DNA of 64,000 bases from Lyngbya sp. PCC 8106. GTDB lineage: Bacteria; Cyanobacteriota; Cyanobacteriia; Cyanobacteriales; Microcoleaceae. Position numbers and translations under genes: made by a program. Within the stretch, counting starts at the first letter, position 1. Each line of letters begins with the position of its first letter. Shown here piece by piece: positions 34,215-42,629 of this stretch. Location: contig NZ_AAVU01000039.1 of assembly GCF_000169095.1 (NCBI RefSeq), positions 1-64,000 of the forward strand, in the 5' to 3' direction. The notes under the pieces are model-generated. The model saw only the letters and a program-made list of their open reading frames with translations, had not been told where the DNA came from and searched no databases.

Positions 34215-35084
34215 ATGCCTGCGGTCACTGTCAAACAGCAACAATATCAAACCTACATTCTTTCGGATGAAACCATTTCTGCGGAAGTTTCCGTCGTTCC
34301 AGAACGTGGGGGAATTATCACAGACTGGCGTATCGGTGAACATCAAATCTTTTATTTAGATACAGAACGTTTTACTGATCCCTCGTTATCGGTGCGGGGT
34401 GGCATTCCTTTATTATTCCCCATTTGTGGTAATTTGCCCAATGACACTTATCAACTCAATGGACAAACTTATCAACTCAAACAACATGGTTTTGCTCGTA
34501 ATTTACCTTGGGAAGTCACCCAACAATCTACAGAAAATGGCGCGAGTCTCACCGTAACTCTTAAGAGTAATGATCAAACTCGTGCTGTTTATCCCTTTGA
34601 TTTTGAGTTGAATTTTATTTACACACTGCGAGGTAATACTCTAGAACTCCGTTATCGTCACACCAATTTATCTCAGGAATCGATGCCATTTGCAACAGGT
34701 ATTCATCCTTATTTTACAGTTGCAAACAAACAGCAATTAGTTTTTGATTTACCCTCAACTCAGTTTCAAGCCAAAGATGATGAGACGATTCAAACGTTTT
34801 CAGGACAGTTTGATTTTGAACAAGATGAAATTGATGTGGCATTTTTTGATTTATCTAAACCCTCTGCTGTCGTCAATGATCTTAGTCGCAAATTAAAGCT
34901 GACCTTTGAGTGGGATGAACGTTACTCAACCCTTGTTTTCTGGACGGTTAAAGGTAAAGACTTTTATTGTCTAGAACCCTGGAGTTCTCCTCGTAATGCA
35001 CTCAATACAGGTGAATCTCTAATCAGTGCCAAACCCGGAGAAACTGTAGAAACGTTTGTCAAAATTAGTGCTGATCTCAGTTAG
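34215..35084 (+). CDS. Aldose 1-epimerase-like protein
   Basis: Aldose epimerases interconvert the anomers of hexoses or hexose 6-phosphates. The 289-residue protein has the beta-sandwich pattern of the family with RGGIPLLFPICGNLPNDTYQLNGQTYQLKQHGFARNLPW (sugar-binding His and Arg), TGIHPYF (catalytic His) and the Glu-containing FYCLEPWSSPRNAL. The closest group appears to be the YeaD/galactose mutarotase-like proteins. It is not flanked by sugar genes. Confidence 0.9.
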   Translation: MPAVTVKQQQYQTYILSDETISAEVSVVPERGGIITDWRIGEHQIFYLDTERFTDPSLSVRGGIPLLFPICGNLPNDTYQLNGQTYQLKQHGFARNLPWEVTQQSTENGASLTVTLKSNDQTRAVYPFDFELNFIYTLRGNTLELRYRHTNLSQESMPFATGIHPYFTVANKQQLVFDLPSTQFQAKDDETIQTFSGQFDFEQDEIDVAFFDLSKPSAVVNDLSRKLKLTFEWDERYSTLVFWTVKGKDFYCLEPWSSPRNALNTGESLISAKPGETVETFVKISADLS

Positions 35085-35245
35085 AGTTTAAGTTTAATCG
35101 CTGGAGTTACTCTTAACTTATTGTCTAAAAATTCCCCAAATTAATTAATCGTTAATATTGGGGAATTGTAATTACTTTTTAAGAAAAAAATCAAAATATT
35201 TGTATTTTATAAAGCCATTACATTGATCTAAAATTAGATTTTAAA

Positions 35246-38200
35246 ATGAGTAATGTATCTAAAGTTTTCATTCAACAGTGTGTCAAACTAAGTTTAACCT
35301 TATGGGTTTACTTTGTGCTGTTATCAGAGATTGGGGTAGCAGAGTCTAGTAATAAAAACTCACCCTCATTACAACAGCCAGAAACACAGCAGTTTTTGAA
35401 CGAATCAGAAAAATCTTTACAGCAGCAGACTATTTCCTATCAGCTACAAGCGATTCAAAAATTAGAAGAAACACTATCAAAATCACGAACTTTAGCGGAT
35501 AAATCTCAAGTCGCATCAATCTTACTTCAACTCGGTAAACTTTATCAAGAACTCGGAGCAACAACACCTGCATTACAACACTACAACGAAGCTTTAGCCT
35601 TATATCAAGAAACAAAAAACCCTCTCCAAGAAGCCTATATTCTCAGTCAAATTGGAAGTGTTTATGTCGCCTACTTAGAACAATTAGATGAAGAACAACT
35701 CTTGGGATTTAATCACGATTTATTGATCAATTCTCAGCAGTCAAAATTATTGCTTGATAACAGCTATAGCGATCCTGAAAAAGCGAAAGAACTTTATAAT
35801 CAATCTCTAGAAATTTACCAGAATAAAATTGATACCTTTGCTGCACGTCAAGGAGAAGCAACTGTTCTCAATACTATGGCTCTCAATGACTACTTGAATA
35901 ATGGTGAAGAAGATAAAGTTAAATTACTCAAACAATCTTTGGCAATTTATCAGGAAATTGGTGATCAAAAAGGGGAAGCTCTTGTTCTAGGTAATTTGAG
36001 TGAATTAAACCTCATTGAGTACAGAAATGATCAAACGGGGTGGGATTTATTTGATCAAGCTATGACAATTTATCAGACAATTGCTCAGTCTCCTAACCGT
36101 GAGAATTTCGCTTCACGTCAAGCCGAAGCTAACCTATTAAATATTGCCGCTCAATATTGGTGGCTAGACAATCAACAAAAAGCATTAGAATATCATAATC
36201 AGTCTTTAGAAATTTACCGAAAAATTGGAGATTTAAAGGGAGAAGCTATTACCTTGAGTCTCATCGGTGATTACTATTTTTCATTAGGAGATCAACAACA
36301 AGAATTAGAGTTTTACAATCAAGCCCTGATTATTTATCAAAAACTGGGTGATCGCGTTAAAGAAGCAAATATTCTTGATCGCTTAGGGTTAATCTACTCC
36401 CAATTAGGAGATGTACAAAAAGCATTAGAATACCACAATCAAGAATTAGAGACTCTCAAAGAGATTAGTCAACTTTACACCCAACTAAAAGATCCAGACA
36501 AAACCTTAATATTTGATTATCGTCAGCCTATTATTCTATTTACTATTGGAAAGCTTTACTCTCAATTGGGAAATTTTAAAAATGAATTAGAGACTTACAA
36601 GCAAGCACAAACGATTTATCAAAAATGGGAAGATAACGAAGGAGAAGCGGCTTTTCTTTTGGCGATCGCTGAATACTACGGAAAGCAAGAAAACCAGGAA
36701 AAAATGGTAGATTTTTTAAATTCTGCTGTGACTGTTTATCAAAAAAATGGCAACCGTATTCAAGAAGCAAATCTCTTGCGTGATCAGATTGCGGGGATCT
36801 ACTTTTATAGCTTACAAGATTGGGAAAAAGGATTTGATACTCTTAATCAAGCACTCAAAATTTACCAAAAAATTGGCGATCGCGCCGAAGTTGCAAAAAC
36901 ACTGAATAAGATTGGGTACTTCTATCTTAATGCTTTAGACAACAAAGAAAAAGCATTGGAATTTTACACTAAAGTTATTCCAATTTATCAGGAACTCAAG
37001 GATTTGAGTGAAGAAGTATATACGCTCAGAATTATCGGTAAAACATACTACGAACTCGGGAACAAACAGAAAGCATTAGAAGTATTTAATCAAGCTGTAA
37101 ACGTTTACCAACAAAGAGGTAATACTGAACAAACTGTAAAAATTATTATTGAGATTGCTGAGGATTACACAAAATTGAAAGACCAAGAAACAGCTCTAGA
37201 ATTCTACAATCAAGCTATCCCGATTTCTCAACAACTAAAAGATTACGAAAAAGAAGCATCAATTTTGAGAACGATAGGCGAGCTATACTATGAATTAGAA
37301 AACACAAATCAAGCAGTAGAAAGCTTTCACCAAGCACGAATAGCTTATCAAAAAAATAGCGATCGCTCAGGAGAAGCCTGGACAATCTATGAAATTGGTA
37401 AAGCCTACACCACATTAGGAGACTTGAAAAAAGCTTTAGATTCCTATCAACAAGCCTTACCCATTTATGAGCAAGAAACTGATGCGCCTTTCCGAGAAGA
37501 ACGAACACTTGATATGTTGATTAGAATGAGCCGTATTTATGCTTATCTAGGAGAATCAGAAAGTGCTTTAGAATACTGTAATCGATCTCTAAATAACGCT
37601 CAAAACTTCCCCCAATCAAAAATTGTCAGAAGATCAGAAATGTTTAGGGAAATTGGTAAGCTTTGTGATCAAATCGGAAATACAGAAAAGGCATTAGAGT
37701 CTTTTAATCAATATTGGAATATTTATCAACAATTAGGACTAGATCGAGAAGTGATAGCTTTGATGCGTATTGGTCAAGATTACGCTGAATTAGGAGATCA
37801 AAAACAAGCATTATACTTTTTTTATCAAGCGAGAAAAGTTTATCAAAAAAGCGGTTTTTATGAAGGAGAAATAGAGACTTTAAGTTGGGTTGGTAAAATC
37901 TATTCTCGGGCGGGAAATTATCAAAAAGCATTGGAGTCTTTTAATCAAGGTTTGAGAATTGCCCATAATATTAATAATTCGAGTAAAGAAGCTTCTATAC
38001 TCAGTGAAATCGGTGATAGCTACTCTGAATTAGGAGATGAAGAAAAAGCATTAGAATTTTATAACAAAGCTTTAATAATTTACAAAAAACTCGGAAACTT
38101 TAAACAACAAACAGATCTCCTCAACAAAATTGGTGAACTTTACCAGCAACTCGGAAATTCAGAAAAAGCATTGAATTTTTATCAGCAAGCCCTGACAATT

Positions 38201-40189
38201 TCTCCAGATAATAACTCTTTAAATCAAGTACAAGTCTCCAGAAATATTGCTAAACTTTATTCTGAACTTGGAAATTTAGAAAAAGCATTAGAATTCTACC
38301 AGCAAGCCTTAAATTATAATCAACGCTCTAGTTCATACCTTTATACAGATATTGGTAAAGTTTATTCCGATTTAGATCAACCCCAAAAAGCATTAGAGTT
38401 TTTTAACAAATCCCTAGACATACTCAATAACAAATATCCGGAAGCAGAAGCAGAAAATCGATTTGGAATTGCTAGAGTTGAACGAAAAAAAGGTGATCTC
38501 GACACCGCTTTAACTCAAATTAAAACTGCTATTTCCTTAATTGAAAAAACACGAGCTAGCAAAAATTCTCTAGAAGAACGTCTAACCTTTTTTGCTTCTA
38601 AACAGGACTACTATGAGTTCTATATTGATTTATTAATGGAACTCCATCAACAAGATTCCTCAAAAGGATACAATGCTCAAGCACTCAATATTAGCGAACG
38701 TTCTAAAGCTAGAAATCTCCTCGAACTTCTCGCCTCAGCTAACACCGATATCCGCAAAGGTGTTGATCCAGAATTAGTCATCCAAGAACGAAGTTTACAG
38801 CAACAATTGGATGCAGTAGAACGACGACGAGTAGAACTCTACAAGAGTGATGAGTCTACTCTAGAACAAAAAACAAATATAGACCAAGAACAACAATACC
38901 TTCTTCAAAAATATAAACAAGTCCAAACTAAAATCCGTGAAAAAAGTCCGATTTATGCTGCGCTGACTCAACCTCAACCCCTGACTTTAGAGCAAATTCA
39001 ACAACAAATTTTGGATAATGAAACTCTGCTATTGCAATATGCTCTTGGTGAGAAACGCAGTTTTCTTTGGGCGATCACTAAAAATAGTATTACCAGCTAT
39101 GAACTTCCCTCAAAAGCATTAATTGAACAAGCCGTGAAAGATTTTTTTCGTAGCACAGTTATCAATCAAAGTCGTTCTCCCGTCAACTTATCTCAAAATT
39201 CTGAATCTCTCTTTGAGATGATTTTGGCTCCGGTTGCTTCTCAATTAAATCATCAACGTTTGGCAATTGTTAGTGATGGAATTTTACATTATCTTCCCTT
39301 TTCTGCCCTTTCCTTACCAACAACTTCATCAGAAAAAGAGTATTTACCTTTAGTTGTTAATCACGAAATTGTTAACCTGCCTTCCGCATCAACTTTAAGT
39401 ATTTTACGCCGAGAAGCCAAACACCGAACACCTGCTTCCAAAACAATTGCGATTGTTGCTGATCCTGTTTTTAGTGCTGAGGATAAACGCTTAGAAACTC
39501 CAGCTTTAACCCGTGAGAGTTGGGAACAATATAACCTCAATCGTTCCGCCCGACAATTAGATATTGGTGTTTGGAATCGAATCCCAGGAACCCGAATAGA
39601 AGCAGAAGCAATTCTCACCCTTGTACCGCCATCTGAGCGTATCCATGCCTTTGATTTTGCGGCTAATCGTTCTACCGCGACTAATTCCCAATTGAGTCAA
39701 TACAAAATCATCCATTTTGCAACTCACGGATTATTAAACAGCGTCAATCCTGAACTTTCTGGAATTGTTTTGTCAATGGTTGATCAACAAGGAAATCCCC
39801 AGAATGGTTTTTTACGTTTGCATGATATTTTTAACCTCAATTTTTCCGCAGATTTAGTTGTATTGAGTGCTTGTAAAACCGGATTAGGTCAACAGGTTCG
39901 AGGAGAAGGATTAGTGGGATTAACTCAAGGATTTATGTATGCAGGAACACCCCGAGTATTAGTCAGTTTGTGGGATGTCGATGATCAAGCAACAGCCGAA
40001 ATGATGAGTAGATTTTATCGGTTGATGCTTCAAAAGAAACTCTCTGCAACGGCAGCTTTAAGAACAGCACAACTAGAGATGCAAACAGAAACTCAGTGGA
40101 AATCTCCTTACTATTGGGCTGCTTTTACTTTGCAAGGTGAGTGGCGCAAAAAAATCGATGACTTGAAATTGTCTTCACAGAAATACTAA
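35246..40189 (+). CDS. Giant TPR-CHAT protein
   Basis: The 1647-residue protein starts with a hydrophobic leader (about residues 10-33) that may be a signal peptide. About 1100 residues of tetratricopeptide repeats follow, with units of the form GKLY.ELG...KALE.YNQAL.IYQ.. repeated more than twenty times. A coiled-coil region (about 1150-1220) leads to a C-terminal CHAT domain. The caspase-like dyad is visible as His1494 in HFATHG and Cys1543 in LSACKTG, followed by GEGLVGLTQGFMYAGTPRVLVSLWDVDD. CHAT proteases cut partner proteins after activation through their repeats. Partner and trigger are unknown. Confidence 0.93.
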   Translation: MSNVSKVFIQQCVKLSLTLWVYFVLLSEIGVAESSNKNSPSLQQPETQQFLNESEKSLQQQTISYQLQAIQKLEETLSKSRTLADKSQVASILLQLGKLYQELGATTPALQHYNEALALYQETKNPLQEAYILSQIGSVYVAYLEQLDEEQLLGFNHDLLINSQQSKLLLDNSYSDPEKAKELYNQSLEIYQNKIDTFAARQGEATVLNTMALNDYLNNGEEDKVKLLKQSLAIYQEIGDQKGEALVLGNLSELNLIEYRNDQTGWDLFDQAMTIYQTIAQSPNRENFASRQAEANLLNIAAQYWWLDNQQKALEYHNQSLEIYRKIGDLKGEAITLSLIGDYYFSLGDQQQELEFYNQALIIYQKLGDRVKEANILDRLGLIYSQLGDVQKALEYHNQELETLKEISQLYTQLKDPDKTLIFDYRQPIILFTIGKLYSQLGNFKNELETYKQAQTIYQKWEDNEGEAAFLLAIAEYYGKQENQEKMVDFLNSAVTVYQKNGNRIQEANLLRDQIAGIYFYSLQDWEKGFDTLNQALKIYQKIGDRAEVAKTLNKIGYFYLNALDNKEKALEFYTKVIPIYQELKDLSEEVYTLRIIGKTYYELGNKQKALEVFNQAVNVYQQRGNTEQTVKIIIEIAEDYTKLKDQETALEFYNQAIPISQQLKDYEKEASILRTIGELYYELENTNQAVESFHQARIAYQKNSDRSGEAWTIYEIGKAYTTLGDLKKALDSYQQALPIYEQETDAPFREERTLDMLIRMSRIYAYLGESESALEYCNRSLNNAQNFPQSKIVRRSEMFREIGKLCDQIGNTEKALESFNQYWNIYQQLGLDREVIALMRIGQDYAELGDQKQALYFFYQARKVYQKSGFYEGEIETLSWVGKIYSRAGNYQKALESFNQGLRIAHNINNSSKEASILSEIGDSYSELGDEEKALEFYNKALIIYKKLGNFKQQTDLLNKIGELYQQLGNSEKALNFYQQALTISPDNNSLNQVQVSRNIAKLYSELGNLEKALEFYQQALNYNQRSSSYLYTDIGKVYSDLDQPQKALEFFNKSLDILNNKYPEAEAENRFGIARVERKKGDLDTALTQIKTAISLIEKTRASKNSLEERLTFFASKQDYYEFYIDLLMELHQQDSSKGYNAQALNISERSKARNLLELLASANTDIRKGVDPELVIQERSLQQQLDAVERRRVELYKSDESTLEQKTNIDQEQQYLLQKYKQVQTKIREKSPIYAALTQPQPLTLEQIQQQILDNETLLLQYALGEKRSFLWAITKNSITSYELPSKALIEQAVKDFFRSTVINQSRSPVNLSQNSESLFEMILAPVASQLNHQRLAIVSDGILHYLPFSALSLPTTSSEKEYLPLVVNHEIVNLPSASTLSILRREAKHRTPASKTIAIVADPVFSAEDKRLETPALTRESWEQYNLNRSARQLDIGVWNRIPGTRIEAEAILTLVPPSERIHAFDFAANRSTATNSQLSQYKIIHFATHGLLNSVNPELSGIVLSMVDQQGNPQNGFLRLHDIFNLNFSADLVVLSACKTGLGQQVRGEGLVGLTQGFMYAGTPRVLVSLWDVDDQATAEMMSRFYRLMLQKKLSATAALRTAQLEMQTETQWKSPYYWAAFTLQGEWRKKIDDLKLSSQKY

Positions 40190-40340
40190 ATTGATTTTAG
40201 ATGAAATTTAAAAAATAATCTGACAAAATACCATAGCCAAGACGCAAAGGTTTTTTCCGATCTGCTGATTATGATCTGTAGTAAATATTTAAGGATTTCA
40301 TATCTGTCTCGATCTGCGGTAAGCTAGAGTTCAAATCGAG

Positions 40341-40784
40341 ATGGTCAGATTTATGCAATCGCGAATCTTTCCCCGTGTTTTACTTGCAGGTTTAATTAGT
40401 CTTGTCACTTGGTTCTGGACTCTCCCTGCTTTTGCTTTGATTCCTGTGGAAATTTCTGATCTGGGTTTCAAAGACTGTCCACCTGAATTATCAGAAGGGA
40501 TGATTTCTAGTTTTTCTTCCCAAGGGGCTAACTGTTATATTATCGTCGGAAAAGCCAAAAATACTTCAGGAAAATATGTTGTGGATGCTGATGTATTTGG
40601 TCGGATCTACGATGCCAATGGTAATCGAGTCATGCAAAATCGGACTCGCCTCGGAAGTATTAGTGAAGTTCCTCCGGGTGTTACTGATTTTGAGATCAGA
40701 ATTTCGGTTCCGACGAATCTCAAACCCCCGTTAAGCTTAGAACAGTTTAAAGCTTCTGGGTTTACAGGTCGAATTGGCCGTTAG
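40341..40784 (+). CDS. Secreted hypothetical protein (FxLYD-like)
   Basis: The 147-residue protein has a signal peptide (LLAGLISLVTWFWTLPAFA) and then a single beta-rich domain with two cysteines (KDCPPELSEG and GANCYIIVG) likely to form a disulfide. The pattern IIVGKAKNTSGKYVVDADVFGRIYDANGNRV resembles FxLYD-type beta-sandwich domains of secreted proteins. Function is not known. Met5 is an alternative start. Confidence 0.7.
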   Translation: MVRFMQSRIFPRVLLAGLISLVTWFWTLPAFALIPVEISDLGFKDCPPELSEGMISSFSSQGANCYIIVGKAKNTSGKYVVDADVFGRIYDANGNRVMQNRTRLGSISEVPPGVTDFEIRISVPTNLKPPLSLEQFKASGFTGRIGR

Positions 40785-40795
40785 TTTGATGTTTA

Positions 40796-40834
40796 GGTTG
40801 GGTGACGAATCATCTGAACCCAACCCAACTTTTT
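40796..40834. terminator. Terminator between convergent genes
   Basis: GGTTGGGT (40796-40803) and ACCCAACC (40818-40825) form an eight-pair stem with a 14-base loop, followed by a T-run (40830-40834). It separates the secreted protein gene from yggT. Confidence 0.6.
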
Positions 40835-40836
40835 GA

Positions 40837-41115
40837 CTAAACGAAACTGTACAAAATTCCGGGGATAATTCCCGCCACAATTTGCAAGAGAAAAATGGCA
40901 ATAATCGCTGAAAAGTCAATTCCGCCCAAGGGGGGAATAATGGAGCGAAAAAGATTTAAGTAAGGATCAGTTAACTGACTTAAAACAGAGAAAAACGGGT
41001 TACTCCAATCAACGTTGGGAAACCAGCTTAACAAGATTCTAATGAAGATTAGAACCATATAAATTTGTAAAAACTGAGCTATCGTATTAGCCAGTAGTAG
41101 TATTGGGGAACTCAT
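40837..41115 (-). CDS. YggT family membrane protein
   Basis: The 92-residue protein has two membrane helices and the YggT signature: IRILLSWFPNVDWSNPFFSVLSQLTDPYLNLFRSIIPPLGGIDFS. Members are small plasma- or thylakoid-membrane proteins. Relatives in plastids (CCB3) take part in cytochrome b6 maturation and others in nucleoid or osmotic functions; the role here is not defined. ATG 41115 is the only sensible start. Confidence 0.92.
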   Translation of the reverse strand: MSSPILLLANTIAQFLQIYMVLIFIRILLSWFPNVDWSNPFFSVLSQLTDPYLNLFRSIIPPLGGIDFSAIIAIFLLQIVAGIIPGILYSFV

Positions 41116-41223
41116 AGAATTTTATTGAATTTCTACTCAACGTTAAAAGTTATCCGAACATAGATATCTTATCACATCTGAGGTGTGATCAGGTTTGATG
41201 GAATTACTACCCAAACGTCCGAC

Positions 41224-41538
41224 TCAAACGTCTTCTCGCAGCGATTCGGAATTTTCTGGGGTAACATTACCGTTAACACTTCCCAACTGTTGGCGAACAT
41301 CATCTATAGCCTGATTGAGTTGAGCAATTTTATCCTCAAGACTCAAACGAGCCATTTCCATATTCTCAGCATCCGGTTGATTGGATTTGTTTTTGGCTTT
41401 TTTTGGCTCCATCAACTGATTGTTTAAGTTCTCACCAGACATTCGTGAGGTGAGGACAACCCCCAAAACTCCACCGATCAAGCTCCCCAAAGTCGCTCCA
41501 ATCATTAATCCACTGGTAAACCCTTCTCGATTGCTCAT
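41224..41538 (-). CDS. YtxH-like small membrane-associated protein
   Basis: The 104-residue protein has an N-terminal glycine-rich helix (GFTSGLMIGATLGSLIGGVLGVVL), typical of YtxH/gas-vesicle-associated stress proteins. A polar region with a predicted coiled coil (LEDKIAQLNQAIDDVRQQLGSV) follows. Function is unknown. It lies between yggT and upp on the same strand. Confidence 0.75.
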   Translation of the reverse strand: MSNREGFTSGLMIGATLGSLIGGVLGVVLTSRMSGENLNNQLMEPKKAKNKSNQPDAENMEMARLSLEDKIAQLNQAIDDVRQQLGSVNGNVTPENSESLREDV

Positions 41539-41597
41539 ATCAACTTTTCTGTTTTCAATACCCTAATTTTACCGTTGTCAGGGACAACTCTTAGAAC

Positions 41598-42248
41598 TTA
41601 AGTTCCAAAAGTGCGATCGCCAGCATCCCCTAATCCGGGTACAATAAACCCGTTCTCATTCACCGTTTCATCAATAATCGCCGTATACACCTTCAGCTGA
41701 GGATAAGCGACACTCAACCGTTGTAACGCCGGAGGAGACGCCACAATCGAAATAATTCGGGTGAACTCTGGATTAATTCCCCGTTGTGTCAATTCTTCCA
41801 TTGTTGCCATGATGGTTCCGCCTGTTGCCAACATCGGTTCACTGATCAAGACGCGGGTTTGAGGATCAAAACTAGGAGGGAGTTTGTTGAGATAACAACT
41901 TGATTCTAAAGTTTCCTCGTTGCGTACCATACCCAAATGATAAACCGAAGTGATCGGTACCACACTCTGAATGCCTTCCATTAATCCTAATCCCGCTCGC
42001 AAAATCGGAATCACCGCCAGAGGAACTTGGGGATTAACATAAGTCGCTGGACATTCCGCTAAAGGCGTTTGCACCGTTGTTTCGATTGTCGGTAGCCAGT
42101 CTCGTACCGCTTCATAAGTGAGCCATCGCCCTAATTCTGTCATTGCGGAACGAAAAATTGCAGAGGGGGTACTGACATCACGAGCCACTGAAAGCCAGTG
42201 CTTAACCAACGGATGGGGGGGAACATAAACGCGCAGTTGCAAAGCCAT
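41598..42248 (-). CDS. upp: Uracil phosphoribosyltransferase
   Basis: Upp makes UMP from uracil and PRPP in pyrimidine salvage. From the ATG at 42248 (MALQLRVYVPPHP) the protein has 216 residues, the usual length; the frame continues ten codons upstream to a less likely start. The PRPP-binding loop (VLISEPMLATGGTIMATMEEL) and the uracil-binding C-terminus (IDETVNENGFIVPGLGDAGDRTFGT) are complete. It is divergent from crtH. Confidence 0.94.
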   Translation of the reverse strand: MALQLRVYVPPHPLVKHWLSVARDVSTPSAIFRSAMTELGRWLTYEAVRDWLPTIETTVQTPLAECPATYVNPQVPLAVIPILRAGLGLMEGIQSVVPITSVYHLGMVRNEETLESSCYLNKLPPSFDPQTRVLISEPMLATGGTIMATMEELTQRGINPEFTRIISIVASPPALQRLSVAYPQLKVYTAIIDETVNENGFIVPGLGDAGDRTFGT

Positions 42249-42369
42249 AAGCCGATTCTGTCTGCTGAAAATCCTCAATTATCATAACTCGCCTGCGTTG
42301 CTGTTCTCATACAGTTGGGCAAATTCTCCTGATTTTTTGGACAAGTCTAATTAAAACTCAGTTAATTAT

Positions 42370-42398
42370 TTGACAATTATTTTCAATAAGGCTATATT
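42370..42398 (+). promoter_or_regulatory. Consensus-like sigma70 promoter upstream of a short transcript
   Basis: TTGACA (42370-42375) and TATATT (42393-42398) are separated by 17 bases, an almost ideal sigma70-type promoter. Transcription would begin near 42405 and meet the terminator at 42431-42466 after about 60 bases. Confidence 0.7.
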
Positions 42399-42404
42399 AA
42401 ATTT

Positions 42405-42466
42405 TAGTGTTCTCCTCTCAAGGATCGGTAAACGGGGCGGCAGTGTTCAGACCGCTCCCGTTTTTG
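42405..42466 (+). ncRNA. Candidate small RNA (or attenuated crtH leader)
   Basis: A predicted transcript of about 62 bases runs from a strong promoter to a strong intrinsic terminator without coding content. Its 5' half contains an unpaired pyrimidine motif, TTCTCCTCTCA, of the kind that could bind ribosome binding sites. This is faintly like the CUCCUC core of the cyanobacterial sRNA Yfr1, but I cannot claim identity. The alternative is a constitutive attenuator for crtH, whose ATG is 164 bases beyond the terminator. Confidence 0.55.
42431..42466 (+). terminator. Intrinsic terminator in the upp-crtH gap
   Basis: AACGGGGCGG (42431-42440) pairs with CCGCTCCCGTT (ending 42462), with one bulge, and leads into five T. 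It lies upstream of crtH and divergent from upp, so it ends neither gene. Confidence 0.8.
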
Positions 42467-42629
42467 TCTATATTTAAAGGTTAGGGGCGGGCGTGTTACC
42501 CACTCTACGGGACAACCAAAAAGAACAGATAATCCTGAATCCCGGTGGTGATCAAATCGCGATACTCCCCTCAAACCACTTGAGGCGTTACACTGTGAGA
42601 GTCAGAAGATCCTGAAGAGAGTAAACTTC

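Noticed and set aside
35246..40189. Repeated sequence in the TPR gene considered as a CRISPR array
   Set aside because: The repetition is coding (TPR units, continuous frame) with variable sequence; there is no fixed repeat-spacer pattern. No CRISPR array or cas gene was seen in the window.
40300..40345. GTTCAAATC resembling a tRNA T-loop before the secreted protein gene
   Set aside because: No acceptor, D or anticodon arms can be built around it. I found no tRNA or rRNA gene in the window.
41185..41427. 80-codon plus-strand frame opposite the YtxH-like gene
   Set aside because: Shadow of the minus-strand gene, whose glycine-zipper and coiled coil are convincing.
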